From Candidatus Obscuribacter sp. (GTDB lineage Bacteria; Cyanobacteriota; Vampirovibrionia; Obscuribacterales; Obscuribacteraceae): a stretch of DNA of 41,367 nucleotides. The notes beneath the pieces are model-generated. The model did not search any database. It was not told the origin of the DNA and saw only the letters and a list, made by a program, of their open reading frames with translations. Made by a program: the position numbers and the translations under genes. The stretch is taken from contig JADYXR010000261.1 in assembly GCA_021772095.1 (NCBI GenBank), positions 1 through 41,367 on the forward strand, given 5' to 3'. Positions 18,510 through 27,325 of this stretch are shown here, one piece after another; position 1 is the stretch's first letter, and every line of letters starts with the position of its first letter.

Positions 18510-18914
18510 ATGCTTACGCTAATGACGCCCGGCATCGAAGACTACGCGCTGTCTAAATCCGAAAAACATAACAACCTTCTCGACCAGCTCATGAAGGAAA
18601 CCTACGACACTATGGACTTTCCGCAGATGTTGACTGGTCCTATCGAAGGGCAGTTCCTCAAGATGATGATTCGAGTCACAGGCGCCAAGCGGGTTGTCGA
18701 GGTCGGCACATTCACCGGTTACGCGTCATTGTCGATGGCTGAAGGTTTGCCTGCTGATGGCAAAATCACCACTTTGGATTTAAACCCAAGATGTTTGGCT
18801 GTGGCGAGAAAATACATCGAGAAAAGCGAGCACGGCAAAAAGATAGAAATCATCGAGGGTCCGGCGCTCGAGTCGATTGCCGCGATGGATGATCGAACTG
18901 AACTAACAGACTAA
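18510..18914 (+). pseudogene. truncated class I SAM-dependent O-methyltransferase
   Basis: The product begins like the CCoAOMT/O-methyltransferase family: SAM motif I VVEVGTFTGYASLSMA (about 60-75), acidic loop ITTLDLNPRCLAVARKYIEK, then GPALESIAAMDD. Family members are about 215-225 aa; this one stops at 134, just before the expected catalytic metal-binding DAD segment, so it cannot be active. The ATG at 18510 has a near-perfect ribosome site, GGAGGTGAT (18497-18505). A 17-18-bp tandem duplication starts at the truncation point (18900-18934). A deletion probably fused it to the leader of asnS. Confidence 0.8.
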
Positions 18915-18934
18915 TCAGAACTAACAACTAATCA
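18900..18934. repeat. 17-18-bp tandem duplication at gene truncation point
   Basis: GAACTAACAGACTAATCA is followed directly by GAACTAACAACTAATCA (one base shorter). The first copy supplies the stop codon of the truncated methyltransferase. Likely a replication or repair scar. Confidence 0.8.
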
Positions 18935-18972
18935 AAACCGCATAACGACCGGACTAAATAAGGAATCGACAA

Positions 18973-20403
18973 ATGACCGCAAGTGTGGAAACAACCGAAA
19001 AAATTCGCGTGCAGGATGCGTTGAAAGTAGAGAGCATCGGTAAAAAAGTGAAGTTGTGCGGATGGGTGAGAACTCGCCGCGACTCGAAAGGAGGCTTCTC
19101 CTTTATTGAATTGAACGATGGCTCTTGCATGAAAAGCGTTCAAGTTCTCGCCGAAGCTGGACTTTCTAACTACGAAAGCGAAATTCTGAAAACCGGCATT
19201 GGAAGTAGCATTGAGGTAGTCGGCGAAATCGTCGAGTCTCCGGGCAAAGGGCAAACCACCGAAGTCAAAGCTGAAACGATCAAAATTCACGGCTATGCCG
19301 ATCGAGCCACTTATCCGTTGCAGAAGAAAGCGACTTCGATGGAATATTTGAGAACCATCGCCCACTTGAGACCGCGCACCAACACGTTCGGCGCCATCGC
19401 ACGCGTGCGCAACGAAGTCAGCCGTTCGATTCACAGCTTCTTCCAATCGCGCGGATTCCTCTACGTTCACACTCCGATTATCACGGCATCTGACTGCGAA
19501 GGCGCAGGTCAGATGTTCAACGTCACGTGTTTGGATTTAAACGACATCCCACGCAAACCAGCTGAAGGCGGCGCTCGCGGAGAGATCAATTTCGAAGAAG
19601 ATTTCTTCGGAAGACCGACTCACCTTACAGTCAGCGGACAACTGGAAGCTGAAATTTACGCTACCGCTTTGAGCAACGTCTACACGTTCGGACCAACCTT
19701 CCGCGCAGAAAACTCGAATACATCCAGACACCTTGCCGAGTTCTGGATGGTCGAACCTGAGATGGCGTTCTGCGATCTCGAAGGCGACATGCAATGTGCC
19801 GAAGATTTTCTCAAAACTATCTTCACTGATGTGATGAATAACTGCGGCGCCGACATGGAATTCTTCAATCAATGGATTGATAAAACTGTTCTCGAAACTT
19901 TGAAACACATCGTGGACAGCGATTTTGTGCGGATCTCGTATACCGAAGCTGTCGACATTCTGGTCAAGTCCGGACACACCTTCGAGTTTCCAGTGAGCTG
20001 GGGAATCGATTTGCAATCTGAACACGAACGCTATTTAACTGAAACGAAATTCAAGAAACCAGTGATCGTTTACGATTATCCGAAAGACATTAAAGCGTTC
20101 TACATGCGCCTCAACGATGATGGAAAGACAGTGCGAGCGATGGACGTTCTCATGCCTAAAGTCGGAGAAATCATCGGCGGCAGTCAAAGAGAAGAGCGCC
20201 TCGATGTGTTGATCGAACGCATGAAATCCTGCGATCTCGATCCGGAAGAATACTGGTGGTATCTGGATTTGAGAAGGTTTGGAACCGTCCCCCACGCCGG
20301 ATTTGGTCTGGGATTAGAACGAACAGTTCAGTTCATTACCGGTATGGGAAATATCCGCGATGTCATCCCGTTCCCGAGAGCTCCAAAAACAGCCGATTTC
20401 TAA
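18973..20403 (+). CDS. asnS: asparaginyl-tRNA synthetase
   Basis: Charges tRNA-Asn with asparagine (class IIb aminoacyl-tRNA synthetase). An N-terminal OB-fold anticodon-binding domain (about 22-105; VKLCGWVRTRRDSKGGFSFI) is followed by the catalytic core with motif 2 (FRAENSNTSRHLAEFWMVEP) and motif 3 (GFGLGLERTVQFITG). Length 476 is normal for bacterial AsnRS. The ATG at 18973 has AAGGAATC upstream. The presence of AsnRS means the cell can make Asn-tRNA directly. The downstream methyltransferase frame overlaps its 3' end. Confidence 0.97.
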   Translation: MTASVETTEKIRVQDALKVESIGKKVKLCGWVRTRRDSKGGFSFIELNDGSCMKSVQVLAEAGLSNYESEILKTGIGSSIEVVGEIVESPGKGQTTEVKAETIKIHGYADRATYPLQKKATSMEYLRTIAHLRPRTNTFGAIARVRNEVSRSIHSFFQSRGFLYVHTPIITASDCEGAGQMFNVTCLDLNDIPRKPAEGGARGEINFEEDFFGRPTHLTVSGQLEAEIYATALSNVYTFGPTFRAENSNTSRHLAEFWMVEPEMAFCDLEGDMQCAEDFLKTIFTDVMNNCGADMEFFNQWIDKTVLETLKHIVDSDFVRISYTEAVDILVKSGHTFEFPVSWGIDLQSEHERYLTETKFKKPVIVYDYPKDIKAFYMRLNDDGKTVRAMDVLMPKVGEIIGGSQREERLDVLIERMKSCDLDPEEYWWYLDLRRFGTVPHAGFGLGLERTVQFITGMGNIRDVIPFPRAPKTADF

Positions 20404-22048
20404 GAAGCTGCTGTTCGGCGAGTCCGCTAACTTCGAAAACCAGTCCGCGCATTTTTGCATGCCACTGCATATGGTGCCGGCAGATTTGCGCGAGCTAGTA
20501 TTGAAAGAACCACGGCAAATTGCTGAATGGCAGGAGTTGTTTCCGTCCGAGTTCTCAACGGAGACGGAAGCAACCACCTTCGCGCGCCAGCAGGCGCTCC
20601 AGAGCGACTCGGAATCATCCGTGTATGTGAGGGCGCAGGAGTTCGAAACAATCGTCGCTGAGCATGTGCCAGCGGTTCAGAATGCATCGGACACTTCGAG
20701 CGCAACAAGCGCGCATTTGTTTCAAAACTGGCGAAAAGCGAGTTCACTTCCTGTTGATACCAGGCTACTTAGCGATGAACTATCTGAGCGAATTCGAAAT
20801 AGTTTTATCGAGAATGAACTAAGCGGTTTATTGGTTCACAGTGACAACGCCGCGTTTTTGAAATCGGCTGGGGCGGAATTGTCAGAACAAGTGCGGTTGA
20901 TTTATATGGACCCGCCGTACAACACGGGCAACACTAATTTCGCATACAAAGACGATTTCGAGCGGTCCGACTGGCTTGCGATGATGCGCAATCTTTTAGT
21001 CCAGCTGCTCCCGATGCTGGCTTCGAATGGTAGCATTTGCATCAGCATCGACGATTCAGAAATGCCCTATCTGCGAATTCTGCTCGACGAAATAGTTGGT
21101 GAGAAAAACTTCGTCGCGTGCATTGCCTACGAGCGTTCCGGCAGTGCTGGATTGGGTCAGGGCGGCGTGATACTGAACACAAAGGAATATATTTTAGTTT
21201 ATTCGCTCGATAAACGAGCTTTAAACGATCTCGGTCGTGAACGTCCACTCGATAAGGAAACGATGCGGCGATACAGCAAAGTTTTAATCGATGAGGGAAC
21301 GAGAACTTTAATCGATGAAATTGAGACTGCCGGTCAGCATGCTCGTTTGTACCGACATGAAGGAGTCCGCATATCGAGCCTGTCTTTGAGAACCTTCGAA
21401 GCACGCCGCGATGAAATTGATGCTCAGTTCATTGAATCATTCGAGAAAATCTTTCGCACGCAGAACGTTCAAAAAGAAAATTCTTTTCAAAATTCTATTA
21501 TTACACGACTTAAAAAGGACGAGTTCTATAGCATGGAATATATTCCGAGTCGCGGAAAATACAAGGGCTCCGATAAAACGCTGTACTACTGGAACGGTGA
21601 GCTTTGTGCCTGGCTGAAAGACTCTGCCTTTGTCACCGCGAACGGTATCACGAAGAGAAACAAACTAACTGATTTTTGGAGCCACGCAGAAATTCCGAAA
21701 GCTGATCTCGCCAATGAAGGTGGCGTTCTATTCTCGCGCAGCAAGAAGCCTGAACATTTGATGCATCGTTTGATCGCATTGACGACAGATAAGGGCGATC
21801 TTGTTTTAGATCCATTCCTCGGCAGCGGAAGCACAGCCGCCGTCGCTCACAAAATGGCAAGGCGTTGGATTGGAATTGAATCGGGACAACACTTTTTTGA
21901 CGGTCCGCTCTCCCGCTTAAAACGAGTACTCGGCGGAGAGCAAAGCGGCGTGTCTCACCTGACCACCTGGCAAGGCGGCGGAATTTTCAAATACTATCCG
22001 GTGAAGGAAGGGCGCAAATCCACCTTGCCTTCTAAAATTTTAGACTGA
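20360..22048 (+). CDS. orphan beta-class DNA methyltransferase (type III Mod-like)
   Basis: Amino-methylating DNA methyltransferase (N6-adenine or N4-cytosine). Motif IV MDPPYNTGN (about residue 184) precedes motif I DPFLGSGSTAAV (about 483), the beta-class order, with the variable target-recognition region between them. The end QGGGIFKYY is typical of type III Mod subunits. No res or other endonuclease gene is nearby, so it may serve regulation or be a solitary modifier. The start is uncertain: the ATG at 20360 overlaps asnS by 44 bp, and the ATG at 20459 lacks a ribosome site. Its 3' end overlaps the convergent MFS gene by 55 bp. Confidence 0.9.
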   Translation: MSSRSRELQKQPISKKLLFGESANFENQSAHFCMPLHMVPADLRELVLKEPRQIAEWQELFPSEFSTETEATTFARQQALQSDSESSVYVRAQEFETIVAEHVPAVQNASDTSSATSAHLFQNWRKASSLPVDTRLLSDELSERIRNSFIENELSGLLVHSDNAAFLKSAGAELSEQVRLIYMDPPYNTGNTNFAYKDDFERSDWLAMMRNLLVQLLPMLASNGSICISIDDSEMPYLRILLDEIVGEKNFVACIAYERSGSAGLGQGGVILNTKEYILVYSLDKRALNDLGRERPLDKETMRRYSKVLIDEGTRTLIDEIETAGQHARLYRHEGVRISSLSLRTFEARRDEIDAQFIESFEKIFRTQNVQKENSFQNSIITRLKKDEFYSMEYIPSRGKYKGSDKTLYYWNGELCAWLKDSAFVTANGITKRNKLTDFWSHAEIPKADLANEGGVLFSRSKKPEHLMHRLIALTTDKGDLVLDPFLGSGSTAAVAHKMARRWIGIESGQHFFDGPLSRLKRVLGGEQSGVSHLTTWQGGGIFKYYPVKEGRKSTLPSKILD

Positions 22049-23403
22049 TCGATCGGGACCACCTCTAGTGTTTCGGTCGATGCCATGTCATGTCGCTCCA
22101 CGCTACCATCGGTTTTCGGCATGAAGAACGAAGCAACTGCTCCGACTAAATATACGGAAGCGACGGTTGCTGCGCCGGTTGCGTAAGAGCCGCCAAATGA
22201 TGCGATGATTTGCCCTCCGAAAAGTGCAGCCAAAGCGGCGAATACACGACCAGAATTATAACTGAAACCAAATGCGGTGCTGCGAATTCGTGTCGCATAG
22301 AGTTCGGGAACGTATACGAATAGAACTACGAACGGCAAAATACTTACGCCGCCGATGCAGAATGCCCAGAGCAAAAGAGGCAGGCCAAAGGATTTCACGG
22401 TTGTGAACATGCCGACGCAGCAAAGAAAGCTCGCCATCGATCCAACGAAGAAACATCGCCTTCGTCCGAACATGTCGACTAATTTGCCACCAAGAAATCC
22501 GAACATGATAAGACCAACGTTCATACAAATAGTCGTCATGCTCTTTTCGGCTGTTGCAGGCGATCCTACCAGTTGATTTATCCACGCTGGTATCCAGGAG
22601 AGCACGGCCCAGTATCCCATGATGCAGGAACTCGCCATCGCCATTACCGTAAAAGTCGCGCGTCGATTGTCTTTTGAGAACAGCTCGGTCAACGGGTTAG
22701 ACAGTAATATTTTTTCTTCCGCGTTGCGAGCTTCCGGTTTTTTCAGTCGCGCCCGTTTGCGCGCTTCAGAAATAAATTCAAATTCTTCGGTGTCTTTGAG
22801 TTTTGCTCTTACGTAAAACGTAAGCAACGCTGGCGTGACACCAACAATAAATAGCACCCGCCATCCGAAATCGCCCAGACCGAGATTAAGTAAGGAAGTT
22901 GCCAAATAACCAAAGCCGAACGCTGATACCATTACTCCCATCGCGTGCAGTCTTGATTTTCCGCGCCAGGTTTCGGCGAGAATTACACCGCCTATTCCGA
23001 TTTCGCCACCGATTCCGACTCCGACCAGGAATCGATAGAACGCCAGTTCTTGCCAGCTATGAGCGATCGCGCAAAGACCGGTGAACAATGCATAAGTTAG
23101 GATGGTTATCATCATAGTTTTCGCCCGACCGATCCGATCGGCTAGCATGCCGAAGAGAACCGCGCCGACAGCCCAGCCCATCATAAAAATGGCAAGCACA
23201 TAGCTGCCATATCGTCCGATCATGGCGTGGTCTGTTGTGCCAAGAAGCTCACCTAGAGCGGGAACGAGGACCATAACGAAGATGGTGGCGTCGAGTCCGT
23301 CAAAAAAAGCTCCGAGCCACGCAGCAATGAAGGCGTGCCATTTTGTAGCCTGCTGAGAGGTTTCCGCACGTAGCTTTTGCACACGCACCATAGTTGAGTT
23401 CAT
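21994..23403 (-). CDS. MFS transporter, sugar/aromatic-acid symporter type
   Basis: Twelve predicted membrane helices. The loop 2-3 signature GMLADRIGRAKTMM and the second-half equivalent GGKLVDMFGRRRCFFVG are intact. RFLVGVGIGGEIGIGG and the ADRIGR pattern place it in the metabolite:H+ symporter/AAHS-like group. Substrate is not predictable. I favour the ATG at 23403 (MNSTMVRVQKL); an upstream TTG at 23466 would add 21 residues. It is convergent with the DNA methyltransferase and shares 55 bp with its 3' end. No regulator or catabolic gene lies alongside. Confidence 0.92.
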   Translation of the reverse strand: MNSTMVRVQKLRAETSQQATKWHAFIAAWLGAFFDGLDATIFVMVLVPALGELLGTTDHAMIGRYGSYVLAIFMMGWAVGAVLFGMLADRIGRAKTMMITILTYALFTGLCAIAHSWQELAFYRFLVGVGIGGEIGIGGVILAETWRGKSRLHAMGVMVSAFGFGYLATSLLNLGLGDFGWRVLFIVGVTPALLTFYVRAKLKDTEEFEFISEARKRARLKKPEARNAEEKILLSNPLTELFSKDNRRATFTVMAMASSCIMGYWAVLSWIPAWINQLVGSPATAEKSMTTICMNVGLIMFGFLGGKLVDMFGRRRCFFVGSMASFLCCVGMFTTVKSFGLPLLLWAFCIGGVSILPFVVLFVYVPELYATRIRSTAFGFSYNSGRVFAALAALFGGQIIASFGGSYATGAATVASVYLVGAVASFFMPKTDGSVERHDMASTETLEVVPIDQSKILEGKVDLRPSFTG

Positions 23404-23614
23404 TTTTTGACCGCCCAAACTAATCACTGAGAGTGCAATCGTATGTCTGTCCGCCCCTCTTGACAATGTGGATTTCGGAGATCAGTGGGAGATTTACGAG
23501 GTATGTTGTAACAACAGTTTATACGGACCTTCTACAAATTCGTCTGGTCAAATTTTACTAAGAAAAATCAAGTTGTACGCTAATGCAGAGCACCACGCGC
23601 GGTACCAGTTTACT

Positions 23615-23675
23615 CAAACCAGATAAGAAGCGCTTAGTTAGCGCCACGAGCTTCTGACAAGAAATCTCGTAGTTC
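23615..23675 (-). pseudogene. relic of a DUF1877 gene 3' end (left copy of 61-bp repeat)
   Basis: 57 of 61 bases match 36816-36876, the 3' end of the intact DUF1877 gene, in the same orientation. The minus strand reads ELRDFLSEARGAN, then a TAA, then ALLIWFE; the intact copy reads GANKALLVWFA. It is cut off at 23676, where a DUF4239 fragment begins. Confidence 0.85.
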
Positions 23676-23765
23676 TGGTTGATCGTATGATTTTTAATTT
23701 GGAAACAAACGGGCGCGACTGTTTGCGTCCAGAGAAAATAATTTCACAGCGAAAACACCCCACGG
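23673..23765 (+). pseudogene. relic of DUF4239 gene 3' end
   Basis: Similar to 24653-24745 (3' end of the DUF4239 gene). The relic reads LVDRMIFNLETNGRDCLRPEK against LVDRMIFKMETSGRESLPPEK in the gene (each shown in part). The shared TTCTGGTTGATCGTATGATT at the left edge marks the junction with the DUF1877 relic. There is no start or upstream domain, so this is a dead duplicate. Confidence 0.8.
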
Positions 23766-23857
23766 CAGCTGGTCTGGCGGCGGCGTTTTTTAATATCTGC
23801 TGCCGAAGGAGTGCATCTCTGCTGTACGCTATATGCCACATCAAGAAGATGTTAATA

Positions 23858-23886
23858 TTGGCTACCAATCTGGCTGCCTTTATAAG
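23858..23886 (+). promoter_or_regulatory. putative promoter of the tubulin-like operon
   Basis: TTGGCT (23858-23863), a 17-nt spacer and TATAAG (23881-23886) form a good sigma-70-type pair 40 bp upstream of the DUF4239 start. It lies between the relic fragments and the operon. Confidence 0.5.
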
Positions 23887-23926
23887 AGGTCGATCAGTTT
23901 AAACCGAATCTTCAAAAGTTTTTTTT

Positions 23927-24754
23927 ATGAACGCTTACGTTATGGGCTTTGTAGTTGTCTCCATCGCATCATTGCTTTCCATTGCCGGCATGCTGATAGT
24001 TCGGCGAAAGGTCGGTACTGAAATGCTGTCGTCATTCAATGATGTCGGTGGTAATGCCTTCCAGGTCGTTGGCACTTTTTATGCGGTGTTGTTGGGCTTA
24101 ATCGTTGTCGATGCAATGAGTTCAATGACGGACTTGCGAGTGACAGTCGACCAGGAAGCCAATGCCGTCGGTGACACATTCATTCTTGCGCGAGGTCTGC
24201 CTGAGAAGGAGCGGTACCGTATACGGGGACTATGCGTCCAATACGTGGATACAGTTCTAGACGAGGAATGGCAAGCCATGCGGCAAGGCATGGTCAGTCG
24301 CGACGCCATTGTTTGCGTGTCGGACTTGTGGGATGCGGTAATTGACTTCAAGCCGACCGATGACGCTGAAAGTGATATTCGTCAAATGTGCTTGAGCAAC
24401 ATGGCTGAACTTGGGGATAACAGGCGCGCCAGATTAATAGCCAGTCAGCATGGTGTTGCTCCTGAGATTTGGTCCGTGTTAATCATCGGTGCCATGCTCA
24501 CTATTGCGTTCTCGTATTTCCTGAGCCTACCAAGTTTGGTTGCGCAGATTTTGATGACTGTGATCATAGCCACTACACTATCATTGAACGTTTATCTCGT
24601 TTATTTGTTCGGGTATCCACTGTCAGGTCCATATTCGATTGCGCCGGAAGGTTTTCTGGTTGATCGTATGATTTTTAAAATGGAAACAAGTGGGCGCGAA
24701 TCTCTGCCTCCAGAGAAAGTATTTTCCCCACGAAAGCTGCTCCACGACAAGTAG
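23927..24754 (+). CDS. DUF4239 integral membrane protein
   Basis: 275 aa with four membrane helices (about 5-24, 46-66, 183-203, 208-228) and a central cytosolic helical domain. The pattern NAFQVVGTFYAVLLGLIV, then VDQEANAVGDTF, matches the DUF4239 (bestrophin-like) family, whose function is not established. The ATG at 23927 has no clear ribosome site (a T-tract precedes it). The ATG at 23942 is an alternative. It is the first gene of the vWA/tubulin-like operon, 60 bp before the vWA gene. Inference: a membrane platform or channel for the system. Confidence 0.88.
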   Translation: MNAYVMGFVVVSIASLLSIAGMLIVRRKVGTEMLSSFNDVGGNAFQVVGTFYAVLLGLIVVDAMSSMTDLRVTVDQEANAVGDTFILARGLPEKERYRIRGLCVQYVDTVLDEEWQAMRQGMVSRDAIVCVSDLWDAVIDFKPTDDAESDIRQMCLSNMAELGDNRRARLIASQHGVAPEIWSVLIIGAMLTIAFSYFLSLPSLVAQILMTVIIATTLSLNVYLVYLFGYPLSGPYSIAPEGFLVDRMIFKMETSGRESLPPEKVFSPRKLLHDK

Positions 24755-24814
24755 GTAGGTGCTACGACAGCTCTCAAGGGACTGACATACTGGTTGATTT
24801 TTGAGGAATCACAT

Positions 24815-26626
24815 ATGGTGGCACTATTCCATCCTGGAGTGTGCGCAAAAAATTCTAAAACCGGCAAAGCGTTTTGGTTGCACTACCGTACCGCTGCGTC
24901 CTCAGCTGTTTTTATGCTCAGCTGTCTAATTTTTACGTGTGTGTGGATAGTGGGATCGCCTTGTTGGTCGTCAGGAGACAAACCCGTAAATTTTATCTTT
25001 CTCGTTGACGTTTCCGGCAGTATGGTATCCAAGTCGACAATGGTCACCGACGGCAGCGGCGGCACTATCACGTTGTTTGAAGCGATGCGCAAAGCGGTGC
25101 AAAACATTGTCGCGGACTCACGATTGATCAAACAGGGGTCGCGCGTCTCGTTCATCACTTTCGGAACGACAGTGTCCGAGAAAAGCGATTGGCCCACGTC
25201 GATAGATACCGATCAGGACAGGGCAAAACTGGTGCAGTTGATAGGCGATCGTACTGCACTCAGCGCCGATCGAAAAGGCGATACCTACATGGGCGGAGCG
25301 CTCAATCAAGCGCTTGTACGGGCCGACAATTTCCTTATGAAGTCCGATCCGTGCACGACTACTTTCATATTGATGCTTACCGACGGCTGGGACGAGCCTC
25401 CCAACGGTGCTCAATACAAGGCATCAGATGTGGCCCAGCAGATAGTCCGCAGAAAAGAAACGATCAAGCGAAAGGTTGGAATTGATACATGGCAAACCGC
25501 AGTGATCGGTTTGAAGCGACTGCCCACGTCTAAAGTAGGAACAACAACTGCTTCTCAGTTGTCGACAATGATTAATGGCACTTTTCTAGACATCACTCAG
25601 GAAAAAGGGAAAAGCGTTTCCGATCAGATCTATTTGGCTCTGAGCAAGATTCTCGAGAATCAACGCGGCACGTTCAGCCTGGTTGGAAACAGTAAAGATC
25701 CGTTTTTTCCGGTTATCGATTTTGGCACCATCAATGGTGACGGGATCGCAAAAGGAGAATTCGAACTCGATTTACTGACTTGCGATCGAGAAGAAATTTC
25801 GGCGATAAAAGAGGCCTCAATACAAGCGCCCAAAGACTACTGGGCGACTGTGATCGAAAAGGTTTCCAAAAGACATGGATCAACCATGATAAGAACGATC
25901 TCGGAACTGCCTGCAGATGCGTTAACTGTTATACCGGAGCAATCGCCTTGCATCGTCTCTCCTGTGGTTGACAGTGAAGGGCGCAGGACCATTGCCAGGA
26001 AAAAAATAAGACTTATTATTCAAGCCGGTTCCTCGTTTCCTGTCGGCACATTCGTTGGCCGTTTAAAACTGATATCTTCGGCTCGAATTCCCGACAGTAT
26101 CCCATACGTGATCACGGCACCGGCAAGACTTGCCACTAAGGATGAAGCGGTCAAGGTTTCAGTCAAGCGAAAAGGTACGTTAACCAGAGAAGAGACCGAG
26201 ACGGAACTGACAATCACATTTGTGCAGAGCGAAGGCTCACCGCCAGGAGCCAATTACAAAATTGAAATACCGGCGCCCTCGGCTCAATTGGACAAAAAGA
26301 GTCACGAAACACTTGCATCAAAATGTTTCAACAATGGCAAGTCAACAACACTAAATTTCGACACCAGTAAACAAAAGTCTGCCAGTACCATCGTGCGAAT
26401 TGTCTTGCCTGAGGATCAAAGCGTTGGCACTTATAAGGGACGATTTAAACTCAACATCAGTGGTCCCAGCGAAATCACAGCACCAGGCGACCTGCCATTC
26501 GAGATCACCCTGTCACCTACTGACTGGGAGCGTATCGCACCAATTGCAATACCAATGATTTTGCTGTTGATCGTCGGAATTATCGTTTACATTTATCTCT
26601 ATGTCGTATCACAAAGACGTAAATAG
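24815..26626 (+). CDS. membrane-anchored von Willebrand factor A domain protein
   Basis: 603 aa from the ATG at 24815 (ribosome site TGAGGAATC). TM1 at about 26-46, then a vWA domain with the complete metal-ion adhesion site: DVSGSM (65-70), a Thr in GDTYMGGAL and Asp in MLTDGWDEPP. The middle (about 300-570) is beta-rich, consistent with two or more Ig-like sandwiches (VGTFVGRLKLIS and VGTYKGRFKLNIS are internal repeats). TM2 lies at the very C-terminus (IPMILLLIVGIIVYIYLYVV). The vWA and beta domains therefore lie on one side of the membrane, probably outside. Known vWA proteins bind partners in a metal-dependent way, often with AAA ATPases. Confidence 0.92.
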   Translation: MVALFHPGVCAKNSKTGKAFWLHYRTAASSAVFMLSCLIFTCVWIVGSPCWSSGDKPVNFIFLVDVSGSMVSKSTMVTDGSGGTITLFEAMRKAVQNIVADSRLIKQGSRVSFITFGTTVSEKSDWPTSIDTDQDRAKLVQLIGDRTALSADRKGDTYMGGALNQALVRADNFLMKSDPCTTTFILMLTDGWDEPPNGAQYKASDVAQQIVRRKETIKRKVGIDTWQTAVIGLKRLPTSKVGTTTASQLSTMINGTFLDITQEKGKSVSDQIYLALSKILENQRGTFSLVGNSKDPFFPVIDFGTINGDGIAKGEFELDLLTCDREEISAIKEASIQAPKDYWATVIEKVSKRHGSTMIRTISELPADALTVIPEQSPCIVSPVVDSEGRRTIARKKIRLIIQAGSSFPVGTFVGRLKLISSARIPDSIPYVITAPARLATKDEAVKVSVKRKGTLTREETETELTITFVQSEGSPPGANYKIEIPAPSAQLDKKSHETLASKCFNNGKSTTLNFDTSKQKSASTIVRIVLPEDQSVGTYKGRFKLNISGPSEITAPGDLPFEITLSPTDWERIAPIAIPMILLLIVGIIVYIYLYVVSQRRK

Positions 26627-27001
26627 AAATCGAATGATTCACTCATTTGAATGTTGGAAAGCTGAAACCTGAAAATTGGCGTCGAAGTTGGATACAGTAT
26701 CATCTCGATGTGCAAAACGAAGCCAAGAAGCCCGAGGGATGCTGCGCTCCCGGTTTAGCCACAATTATCGAAAGAGTGGCGCCGATCCACAAATTGTTAG
26801 GAAAGCTAGTCGATTTAATAGCGGCCCGTAACTGTGCCTATATTTTGGTAATACAGTAACAATCAAAAATTCAAACGCTAATGTCGCATACAGCGTTTGC
26901 CGATCAATCCCCGGAAAAGCATGGAAGGACGTTAGGCGCTAACACGTTTAATTTCGGTGCATGACGAGGGACAACATCATTAGACAGATTCGAGCAAAAG
27001 G
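26627..27001 (+). other. intra-operon gap, doubtful small ORF
   Basis: A 70-codon frame (26647-26859, TTG start, no ribosome site) has some Cys/Pro content but no recognisable features. I do not call it a gene. A weak hairpin (AAACGC/GCGTTT) lies near 26872-26898. The gap may carry a secondary promoter for the small membrane protein and the tubulin-like gene. Confidence 0.3.
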
Positions 27002-27010
27002 ATGAAAAAC

Positions 27011-27217
27011 ATGGATCTGGGTGTTTGGTATGGAGTTTTAGCACTGATCTCGGTCATATTTGGCGTCATAGCCAGGTTTGCTGCCTATACCGTTCTGGTC
27101 AAGTTTAAAAGATGGCTTCCCGAAAAGGCTACCGGAGTAGCAAACATAATAGCCGCCGTGATTATCGTTGTCGGATTAATCGCGGTAGGCGCTCATATGA
27201 TGCTTGGAGGGAAATAA
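27011..27217 (+). CDS. small two-helix membrane protein, 68-71 aa
   Basis: Two hydrophobic helices (VWYGVLALISVIFGVIARF and ANIIAAVIIVVGLIAVGA) separated by a basic loop (KFKRWLPEK). The first ATG (27002) sits directly on AAAAGG. The ATG at 27011 has AAGGATGA at the right distance, so I prefer it. No family recognised. Its position between the vWA gene and the tubulin-like gene suggests a membrane adaptor or anchor for the cytosolic GTPase; this is inference. Confidence 0.7.
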   Translation: MDLGVWYGVLALISVIFGVIARFAAYTVLVKFKRWLPEKATGVANIIAAVIIVVGLIAVGAHMMLGGK

Positions 27218-27234
27218 TTTAACGGGCGCAGTTC

Positions 27235-27265
27235 AAAGCAAAGATGGCATGTTCATCGTTGCTTT
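27235..27265 (+). other. hairpin ahead of the tubulin-like gene
   Basis: AAAGCAAAGATG pairs with CATCGTTGCTTT (12 bp, one mismatch, 7-nt loop). A second small GGGC-TTT-GCCC hairpin and a T6 run (27297-27302) follow. The layout could set relative expression of the downstream gene by attenuation or mRNA processing. Confidence 0.4.
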
Positions 27266-27325
27266 GCTCTGGGCGGGCTTTGCCCTGGCAGGATAATTTT
27301 TTAGCTTCTAGTTGAGGACAGGACA

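Noticed and set aside
26647..26859. 70-codon ORF after the vWA gene
   Set aside because: TTG start without ribosome site, no domain or hydrophobic features; left as doubtful.
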